Translations under genes and position numbers: made by a program | Source: Desulfobacteraceae bacterium | Lineage (GTDB): Bacteria > Desulfobacterota > Desulfobacteria > Desulfobacterales > JAABPS01 | Reading direction: 5' to 3' | Assembly (NCBI GenBank): GCA_011391835.1 | Contig: JAABPS010000055.1 | Location: forward strand, 1-11,666 | Length of the DNA stretch: 11,666 nt | Notes under the pieces: model-generated | The model's input: the letters and a program-made list of their open reading frames with translations, nothing else | Told to the model about the DNA's origin: nothing | The model's database searches: none | Part shown: positions 1 to 5,413 of the stretch, one piece after another | How the letters are laid out: the number at the start of each line of letters is the position of its first letter | Numbering within the stretch: the stretch's first letter is position 1

Positions 1-1
1 T

Positions 2-703
2 GCTGCAGTTATTGCTGCTACAGGCTTTCAACCGTTTAATCCTTCAAGCAAACCCTATTGGTATGGACGGTTTGAAAATGTGATCACCCACCTGGAGCTG
101 GAACGGATGTTAAAACTGAAAAACAAAGTGCTTCGACCATCCGATAACAAACCGCCCCAAAAAATCGCTTTTATTCAATGTGTAGGCTCCAGGGATTCAA
201 AATTAAATCATCTCTGGTGTTCACGGCTGTGCTGCGGGTCCGCTCTGCGCCTGGCAAATTTGATTAAATCAAGGGCTCCTGAAACGGAGATCACGGTATT
301 TTACATCGATATCCAGACATTCGGAAAGGATGTTGAACCATTCTATGCAAAAATAAAGAATATATTTCGAATGATCCGGAGCATTCCCGGCGATGTATTC
401 AAAACCGCCAATGATCAATTACGTATAACCTATTATAATGCCTGCGACACAGAGCAGACAGATGAAATAGTTGACCTGCTGGTTCTGTCCATCGGCATGA
501 TGCCATGTAATCATTCACAGGAATTGTACACGATGCTGAATATCCCGGCGTTTGATTTCAGCAATTCAAAAGATAAAAACCATAGGAAGAAAAAAGATAT
601 TTTCACTGCCGGCGCAATGGAAAACCCCATGAGTATTGTTGAGTCTATTGCAAGCGCTGAACAAACGGCGGTGGATGTGCTGAACTATCTAAAGATAATT
701 TAA
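2..703 (+). CDS. HdrA/QmoA-like FAD-dependent electron-transfer subunit (3' part only)
   Basis: The reading frame is open from the first bases of the window, so this is the last 233 residues of a longer protein; a GTG at 80 is internal, not a start. The visible part has the HdrA/QmoA signatures: an AATGFQPF segment followed by YGRFENVITHLELERM, then IAFIQCVGSRD, then CSRLCC, then a VFYIDIQTFGK-like strand. It closes with DIFTAGAMENPMSIVESIAS, which resembles the end of the flavin domain. No C-terminal ferredoxin motif follows, as in QmoA and unlike full-length methanogen HdrA. HdrA-type proteins bind FAD and pass electrons between iron-sulfur partners in soluble cytoplasmic complexes; here the partners should be the next two genes. 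The stop TAA is at 701-703 and the next gene starts 35 bases later. The family is clear; whether it is called HdrA or QmoA is not decided by this fragment. Confidence 0.88.
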   Translation, partial: AAVIAATGFQPFNPSSKPYWYGRFENVITHLELERMLKLKNKVLRPSDNKPPQKIAFIQCVGSRDSKLNHLWCSRLCCGSALRLANLIKSRAPETEITVFYIDIQTFGKDVEPFYAKIKNIFRMIRSIPGDVFKTANDQLRITYYNACDTEQTDEIVDLLVLSIGMMPCNHSQELYTMLNIPAFDFSNSKDKNHRKKKDIFTAGAMENPMSIVESIASAEQTAVDVLNYLKII

Positions 704-738
704 AATTCGTAGGTTGGGTAGAACGACGGAGATAATCG

Positions 739-2307
739 TTGATAAATAGAAGTACTCTTATTATCGGCAGCGGGAAACATGCCTTCTTAGCAGCGGACAC
801 GCTTGCCCAATGTGATGTGAATGTGTTTCTTTGCTCGAAAGACAAAGTTTCAGAGGCATTAACGCTCAAGGAATCTGACAACCTTCATTTATATGAAAAC
901 ACGCGGATTGTTTATTCAAAAGGCTGTATTGGCGACTTTCATATACGATTAAACACAAATGGCATGGAAAAAGATCTCTGTGTTTCTACTATCCTTATTG
1001 CTGAAAACAGCGTCCGATTACCTTCGTATGAGTCATACGGCATTCACCCATCCTCTTTCGTGATGCCGTTATCCGACGCCTTGGAAATCCTGTCGAAAAC
1101 AGACACACAAAAAACAGCGGCATTTCTAACCGGCATTTCTTATGAAAGCCACCCCATCATTCTTGAAGAAGTCATGCACACGGCGATTGCCTTTCAAAAA
1201 AAACATAATTCACAGGCCTATATTTTCACAGGCAATCTCAAAGTTGCCCAAAATGGCCTTGAAGCCATGTACCGAACCTCCAGAAAACTGGGCATTATGT
1301 ATGTAAAAAGCAGTCAATCTCATCCCAAAATAGAACAGAATCAAAATGGAACCATTTCCATTCTGTTTTTTGATGATATGTCCTGTGAATGGTTCAGGAT
1401 AGCCCCTGATCTCACGATCGTCGATGAAGTCATCCTGCCGGATGAATATCTCAGTCATCTTTCAAGTGTATTCGGCCTGGATACGGACACATCCGGTTTT
1501 CTGCAAACCGAAAATGTTCACAGAACGCCGCTATTTACCAATGCCAGAGGAATTCTGGTGGCAGGCCCTTCCAGACGAATCCAATCCGAAAAAGACCATC
1601 TCAGTGATTTGGATATTGCGTGTGCAGAAATTTTATCCATGTTTGAACAAAAATCGCATCAGACAGTTCACACGGCTGAAATAATAAAGGGTAGTTGCAT
1701 TCACTGCCTGACCTGCTATCGGGTGTGCCCGTATCAAGCCATTTCTTTGAACACCCTGCCTGCTGTTATGCCGGATGCGTGCGAAGGATGCGGGATCTGC
1801 GCATCTCAATGCCCACGGCAGGCTATTACCATTGAACATTTATCTGTCAGAGATATTTCAGAACAAACAGCTCTGCGTCCCACATCCAAATCCAAAAAGA
1901 CTTTTTCACCGCATATCATCGCTTTTTGCTGTGCCCGTTCCGCTGTCTTAGCCTACAAACATGCCTGTATGGCTGGATATACTCTTCCAAAAGGGATGAA
2001 AGTTGTGAATGTCCCCTGCGGCGGGGCCATCTCGTTGGAACATATTTTATCCGCATTGACATCCGGTGCAGATGGAGTGATGATGGTGACGTGCCATGAA
2101 GGCAACTGCCATGCTGAACGCGGAAACCAGTATGCGCGATCCAATGCAAATAGAGTCATCGACTTTTTACTTCACGCAGGTATCCAGAAAGGGCGGGTCA
2201 AATTCATGACCATTGCATCGAATATGGGCGTGGCATTTGCGGAAAGTAGTATTGCATTTAACAAAGATATTATTAGCCTTGGACCCGGAAGAAGTATCAA
2301 TGACTAA
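739..2307 (+). CDS. QmoB/HdrA-like iron-sulfur protein with MvhD domain
   Basis: The 522-residue product starts at TTG 739; GGAG at 728-731 lies 7 bases upstream, and the dinucleotide-binding-like strand (LIIGSGKHAFLA) begins at residue 7, so this rare start is well supported. Residues 1 to about 310 look like a reduced HdrA-type nucleotide-binding region. Two [4Fe-4S] motifs follow: CIHCLTCYRVCP from C320 and CEGCGICASQCP from C348. An MvhD-type domain (about residues 390-515) ends the protein, with C397/C398, a PCGG segment and VTCHEGNCHAERGN. In classical MvhD the first motif is CxxC; here it reads FCCARS, so the [2Fe-2S] ligand set differs from the hydrogenase-linked form. This order matches QmoB, but at 522 residues it is clearly shorter than the roughly 750-residue QmoB I remember. 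It probably receives electrons from the HdrA/QmoA-like neighbour and passes them to the HdrC/B-like protein encoded 12 bases downstream. Confidence 0.87.
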   Translation: MINRSTLIIGSGKHAFLAADTLAQCDVNVFLCSKDKVSEALTLKESDNLHLYENTRIVYSKGCIGDFHIRLNTNGMEKDLCVSTILIAENSVRLPSYESYGIHPSSFVMPLSDALEILSKTDTQKTAAFLTGISYESHPIILEEVMHTAIAFQKKHNSQAYIFTGNLKVAQNGLEAMYRTSRKLGIMYVKSSQSHPKIEQNQNGTISILFFDDMSCEWFRIAPDLTIVDEVILPDEYLSHLSSVFGLDTDTSGFLQTENVHRTPLFTNARGILVAGPSRRIQSEKDHLSDLDIACAEILSMFEQKSHQTVHTAEIIKGSCIHCLTCYRVCPYQAISLNTLPAVMPDACEGCGICASQCPRQAITIEHLSVRDISEQTALRPTSKSKKTFSPHIIAFCCARSAVLAYKHACMAGYTLPKGMKVVNVPCGGAISLEHILSALTSGADGVMMVTCHEGNCHAERGNQYARSNANRVIDFLLHAGIQKGRVKFMTIASNMGVAFAESSIAFNKDIISLGPGRSIND

Positions 2308-2319
2308 AGGAAATGTAAC

Positions 2320-3543
2320 ATGAAACCCTCAGAAAATATCCTGGATTTGACAAACACAGATCCAAAAAAATTCAGCAAATTAAAATTCTCCCATGAGTAT
2401 TGTCTTACCTGCGGCATGTGTTCCAGTTCGTGCCCTGTATCAGGCATTGACGGATTTGATCCCCGCAAAATCATCCGTCTTGCCAGCCTTGGTCTTGAGC
2501 TAAAAATTGTCGAATCCAGGTGGCCATGGATATGCACCCTGTGCGGAAAATGCGAACACGTTTGCCCCATGGAAATCAACATACCCGGTCTTGTACGGCA
2601 TATCCGGTCTCTTCGGGACAGAGATCGTGTACCCGGAATCCTTCATAAAGGGCTGGCTGCTGCATTAAAAACTGGAAATAATCTTGGACTTCCTACAGAA
2701 GATTTTATCTTTATTTTAGACGATGTGGGCAAAGAAATTGCTCAAGAGCCCGGCTATAAAAATTTTAAGGTTCCCATTGATAAAAAGAGGGCTAACCTGC
2801 TGACAACTATACATAATAAGCTGGTGAATACTCACACAGAAGATTTAAAGCACTGGTGGAAAATCTTTCATATTGCAAAAGAGAATTGGACAGTCCCATC
2901 CCAAAACTGGGAAGGTACCAACTGGGCATATTTCACAGGGGATGACCCGTCCATGAAAAAAATGACCCGGCGCATTGCCGATCACATGAAGACGCTGGAC
3001 ATAAAAAATCTCATGTGGCCGGAGTGAGGCCACGCATACCTGGCGACCCGGTCGGGTCTTGAAAAATGGTTCCCGGAATCTCTTGAGACATTCGGTACAT
3101 TCACCGTTTTTGACCTTCTGATCGATTACATTAAGAAGCGTCGAATCAAACTGAACCGGTCAAAATTTAACGTGCGTGCCACATATCACGATCCGTGTAA
3201 TTATGGTCGAAAGGCTGAACAAATGTTCGGGCATGGTTTTTACGAAGAGCCCAGATGGATACTTGATCAGTGCATGAAAAACTGGGTGGATCTGTATCCC
3301 AACAGAGAAAATCAGATCTGCTGCGGAGGCGGAGGCGGAACACTGACAACCGGTTATAATAAAGAACGCATATTTTATGGCAGAAAAAAGATGGAGCAGA
3401 TCAGGGAAACAAGAGCTGAAATGGTTGTCGTTCCCTGTCATTCCTGTCATGGGCAGTTAAGCAGCATTAAAGCAGAATACGGAATGGAACATCTTCAGGT
3501 TAAATATTTGTGGGAACTGGTGGCAGACTGTTTGGTTATATAA
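2320..3543 (+). CDS. HdrC-HdrB fusion (DsrK/HdrD-like) Fe-S oxidoreductase, probable selenoprotein with Sec at codon 236
   Basis: The frame starts at ATG 2320 (AAAGGA at 2306-2311, 8 bases upstream) and reaches TGA at 3025-3027. It then continues open in the same frame to TAA at 3541-3543, giving 407 residues if TGA is read. The HdrC part (about residues 20-100) has two [4Fe-4S] motifs, C28/C31/C34/C38 and C72/C75/C78/C82. The C-terminal part has a CCG cluster motif: C293 (HDPCN), C334-C335 (ICCGGGGG) and C373/C376 (CHSC), spaced C-x40-CC-x37-CxxC. The TGA falls in LMWPE-TGA-GHAY, where DsrK/HdrD-type relatives have a Pro-Glu-Cys-Gly-His motif. Similarity continues on both sides (NWAYFTGDD before, ATRSGLEKWF after), so selenocysteine fits better than a stop. 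A GGTC-loop hairpin lies 17 bases after the TGA. Split reading is unlikely: the possible GTG at 3172 has no ribosome site and lies inside the domain. The protein probably takes electrons from the two upstream products and acts on a disulfide or similar substrate. Confidence 0.85.
3025..3027 (+). other. In-frame TGA, probable selenocysteine codon
   Basis: This TGA is the only in-frame stop between ATG 2320 and TAA 3541. It replaces the cysteine of the conserved PEC-GH motif of the DsrK/HdrD family. Sec in place of a metal-binding or redox cysteine is the usual pattern in selenoproteins. No selenocysteine machinery (selA, selB, selC, selD) lies in the window, so genome context is needed for proof. 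Confidence 0.82.
3041..3061 (+). promoter_or_regulatory. Candidate bacterial SECIS hairpin
   Basis: GACCC (3045-3049) pairs perfectly with GGGTC (3054-3058) around the four-base loop GGTC (3050-3053). The loop begins 22 bases after the TGA, within the range I recall for bacterial SECIS elements. The loop is the same GGUC as in the E. coli fdhF SECIS. If C3044 is bulged, weak G-U pairs (3041-3043 with 3059-3061) extend the stem, recalling the single 5'-side bulge of known elements. SelB binding to it is inferred. Confidence 0.7.
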
Positions 3544-3576
3544 AATACAGGATCAGGGATTCTACTTTATTTCTTC

Positions 3577-3605
3577 CTGGATGCCGGATCAGAGTCCGGC
3601 ATGAC
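3577..3605 (-). repeat. REP-like palindromic repeat, copy 1
   Basis: ATGCCGGA (3581-3588) and TCCGGCAT (3595-3602) form an 8-bp stem with a 6-base loop, flanked by CTGG and GAC. Its reverse complement matches the 29-base unit at 7802-7830 at 27 positions. It lies between convergent genes (the hdrC/B-like gene and the DHH gene). It has no adjoining T tract, so it reads as a dispersed palindromic repeat rather than an intrinsic terminator. Confidence 0.75.
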
Positions 3606-3620
3606 GAAACGAAAAAAGGG

Positions 3621-3644
3621 CGCCGGATTAGAGTCTGGCATGAC
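3621..3644 (-). repeat. REP-like palindromic repeat, degenerate copy 2
   Basis: This shorter, diverged copy of the repeat at 3577-3605 is in the same orientation: GCCGGA (3622-3627) and TCTGGC (3634-3639) pair with one G-T wobble, and TGAC follows. It ends 13 bases from the stop codon of the DHH gene, so the repeat pair fills the space just beyond that gene. Confidence 0.6.
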
Positions 3645-3656
3645 AATTAACATCCA

Positions 3657-4958
3657 TCACTCCGGCATTAAATCATAAAAATAGTGCATGGAGTCCGTAC
3701 GCGTAACAATTCCGATGATCTTCCCATTCTCATCTACCACCGGAAGCCTTCCAATATCATGTTTCACCATGATTCGTGCTGCTTCAGCAGGGCTTTTCCC
3801 TGGGGTTATGGTCTTTATGTCGGTACTCATAAAGGCTTTTACCGGAGAATTTAGCTGAGATTCTCTTCTGGCTTTTTGAAAGTCCCGTCTGGATATAATG
3901 CCTACCAGTTTTTCTCCTTCCACCACAGGAAATCCAGTACACCCCTTTTCTCTGAGAACCATGGCAACTTCCTGCATAGTGGTATCTGAAGACACAGTAA
4001 AAACCGGAAAGGACATGATATCGCTGATCTGGGCACCTGCCTTCTGTTTTCCCAAAATTATATCTTTTATTCTTTTTTCAATATCATCAAGATCAGCGGA
4101 TTTTAACATGGCCGATCCTGCGCCGGGATGACCGCCGCCCCCAAAGCTCTGCATGATCTCACCCATATCAAGGGCCGGGGTTTTGCTTCTGCCGATAATT
4201 ATGCAGCCGCCATCTCCTTTTTTTTCAAATATACCAAATCCGGCTTCTACATTTAAAATATCGCTGTACATTTTCACTACAAGCGCAAGATTATTCACAT
4301 GCCCGTCAATTTCAGTTCGATTGATACTGATGGTATGCCCTTTGATCTTTGTTCGTTTGGCGTGTTTCAGCATCTTGAATAAAACATCTTTCTGCTTTTC
4401 ACCGTAGGCAGGGCTGAGAAAGGTGTTGAGAATACCAAGATCCGCCTTATTCTCCAGAAGATATGCTGCCGCGTATGCGTCTTCTGCAGTGGACGACGGA
4501 AACGTCAAATTCCCGGTGTCTTCATAAATTCCGGCAAGAAAAAGAGTTGCCTGCATGGGGGTGAGCTTTATATTTCTTTTTTTTACTTCGCGGATCATCA
4601 GCGTGATCGTGGCGCCCATCTTTTCCTGGCACTTCCATGATGGATATAGATCGCCCGTATCATCATGATGATCCCATACATGGATATCAAGTTCATCCTG
4701 GTTGGCAAGATACGACATGCGTTCCAGGCGCGACCAGTAATTGGTATCCACCACGATCATTCGGGTGACGGTGGTTTGATCTATATCTTTGACAAAAGAT
4801 AGTTCAAACAGATCCTTATGCATGGATATAAATGCTTTGACATTGGGATTGATAATCTTAGGAATAACCGGTAAGGCTTTAGGATATAGGAGTGTTGCAG
4901 CGATCAGTGATGCAAACGCATCAAAATCTGTGTTTTTATGGGTGGTTGCTATTTCCAT
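3657..4958 (-). CDS. DHH/DHHA1 phosphoesterase with paired CBS domains, no polymerase domain
   Basis: The 433-residue product has a DHH-family core: motif I THKNTDFDAFAS (residues 6-17, with D11 and D13), D71 in VDTNYW, DHHDD (96-100) and GIYEDTG (143-149, with D147). A DHHA1 domain follows with its SFGGGGHPGAGSA loop (about 271-283). Two CBS domains sit at about 311-362 and 372-428, each ending in a GIISRRD or GIVTRTD motif. DHH proteins cleave phosphoester or phosphoanhydride bonds with metal ions, typically on short RNA, pAp or pyrophosphate; CBS pairs usually bind adenine nucleotides. In many Desulfobacterota this arrangement forms the N-terminal half of an A-adding tRNA nucleotidyltransferase about twice as long. 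Here it ends at YDLMPE, just where the polymerase head would begin. The start is firm because motif I begins at residue 6; the ribosome site is weak. Substrate not determined. Confidence 0.88.
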   Translation of the reverse strand: MEIATTHKNTDFDAFASLIAATLLYPKALPVIPKIINPNVKAFISMHKDLFELSFVKDIDQTTVTRMIVVDTNYWSRLERMSYLANQDELDIHVWDHHDDTGDLYPSWKCQEKMGATITLMIREVKKRNIKLTPMQATLFLAGIYEDTGNLTFPSSTAEDAYAAAYLLENKADLGILNTFLSPAYGEKQKDVLFKMLKHAKRTKIKGHTISINRTEIDGHVNNLALVVKMYSDILNVEAGFGIFEKKGDGGCIIIGRSKTPALDMGEIMQSFGGGGHPGAGSAMLKSADLDDIEKRIKDIILGKQKAGAQISDIMSFPVFTVSSDTTMQEVAMVLREKGCTGFPVVEGEKLVGIISRRDFQKARRESQLNSPVKAFMSTDIKTITPGKSPAEAARIMVKHDIGRLPVVDENGKIIGIVTRTDSMHYFYDLMPE

Positions 4959-4969
4959 TTTAAATGCAG

Positions 4970-5026
4970 TGACGAGTAAATAGTGACAGGTAACGGGTAA
5001 AAAAATGAATTATCGGTAACGGTAAA
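4970..5026 (+). repeat. Heptanucleotide repeat array, left arm
   Basis: Seven-base units run in register: TGACGAG, TAAATAG, TGACAGG, TAACGGG, TAAAAAA, then, after one extra A, TGAATTA, TCGGTAA and CGGTAAA. The consensus is close to TRANTRG and is the reverse complement of the right arm at 5097-5148. It occupies the leader of the DHH gene on the minus strand, beginning 11 bases beyond its ATG. Confidence 0.7.
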
Positions 5027-5054
5027 TTTCATCCCGCTCAACACATACTTCGAT

Positions 5055-5087
5055 AACTTAAAACGTAAAACCTAAAACTTAAAACCC
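5055..5087 (+). repeat. Heptanucleotide repeat array, middle
   Basis: Four perfect-register units of AACNTAA (AACTTAA, AACGTAA, AACCTAA, AACTTAA) followed by a partial AACCC lie between the two inverted CTATTCA-type arms. The period is the same seven bases, but the unit differs. Confidence 0.7.
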
Positions 5088-5096
5088 TTTTTTCTG

Positions 5097-5148
5097 CTAT
5101 TCACTATTTACTCGTTACTATTTACTGTTCACTTTTTACTATTCACTG
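5097..5148 (+). repeat. Heptanucleotide repeat array, right arm
   Basis: Seven consecutive units follow one another (CTATTCA, CTATTTA, CTCGTTA, CTATTTA, CTGTTCA, CTTTTTA, CTATTCA), then CTG and a T run. The 18 bases at 5101-5118 are the reverse complement of 4969-4986 at 17 positions, so the two outer arms can pair. The stop codon of the small cysteine protein (5143-5145) lies inside the last unit. Confidence 0.75.
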
Positions 5149-5412
5149 TTTTTTTATTTCTTGAATAAACGATTCAGCGTCATCAATGCTGTTTACGATT
5201 CTCACAGAATGATCCTTAAATGGCTTCAAATCAGCGCATGAAACATTGCATCCCTGAATGGAAAGCACCATATCCACCTTGCCGTCTATGATGGCAACAA
5301 AATCGACTGTATCCTTTAACTCCCGTCTTATTTTTTCTGATATGGCGCCCCTGTCATAGGTCGGGTTGCATCCGCCGCAGAATTTGAGTCCGATTTTTAA
5401 TTTCTCATTCAT
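5143..5412 (-). CDS. Small four-cysteine protein linked to the dehydratase
   Basis: This 89-residue soluble protein has two cysteine pairs: C12/C15 in LKFCGGCNPTYDR and C55/C59 in IQGCNVSCAD. The N-terminal motif with its Asn-Pro-Thr-Tyr-Asp-Arg tail looks like a family signature. I recall similar short proteins in anaerobes but cannot give a function. The four cysteines could bind a metal or iron-sulfur cluster, or carry a redox disulfide. The ATG lies one base after the TAA of the 4-hydroxybutyryl-CoA dehydratase gene (TAA-T-ATG), and no clear ribosome site precedes it, so translation is probably coupled. A role in assembling or protecting the dehydratase cluster, or in an accessory electron step, is only an inference from this position. 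Confidence 0.82.
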   Translation of the reverse strand: MNEKLKIGLKFCGGCNPTYDRGAISEKIRRELKDTVDFVAIIDGKVDMVLSIQGCNVSCADLKPFKDHSVRIVNSIDDAESFIQEIKKQ

Positions 5413-5413
5413 A

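Noticed and set aside
80..703. Complete small protein starting at GTG 80
   Set aside because: The frame is open to the window edge and the residues upstream (AATGFQPF, YGRFEN) belong to the HdrA family, so the GTG is internal.
2320..3027. Nonsense mutation making the gene a pseudogene
   Set aside because: The downstream frame is intact with all CCG cysteines, the TGA falls exactly on a conserved Cys position, and a SECIS-like hairpin follows. Still possible without genome-level Sec evidence.
3172..3543. Independent HdrB-like gene starting at GTG 3172
   Set aside because: No ribosome site precedes it, it would begin inside the conserved domain, and the preceding 48 codons are in the same frame and family-like. 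Readthrough of the TGA explains it better.
3577..3644. Intrinsic terminator pair for the convergent genes
   Set aside because: Stems are followed by no T tract, and the same unit recurs at 7802, so a dispersed repeat is the better reading.
4970..5148. CRISPR array
   Set aside because: Units are 7 bases with no spacers; it is a heptad tandem repeat.
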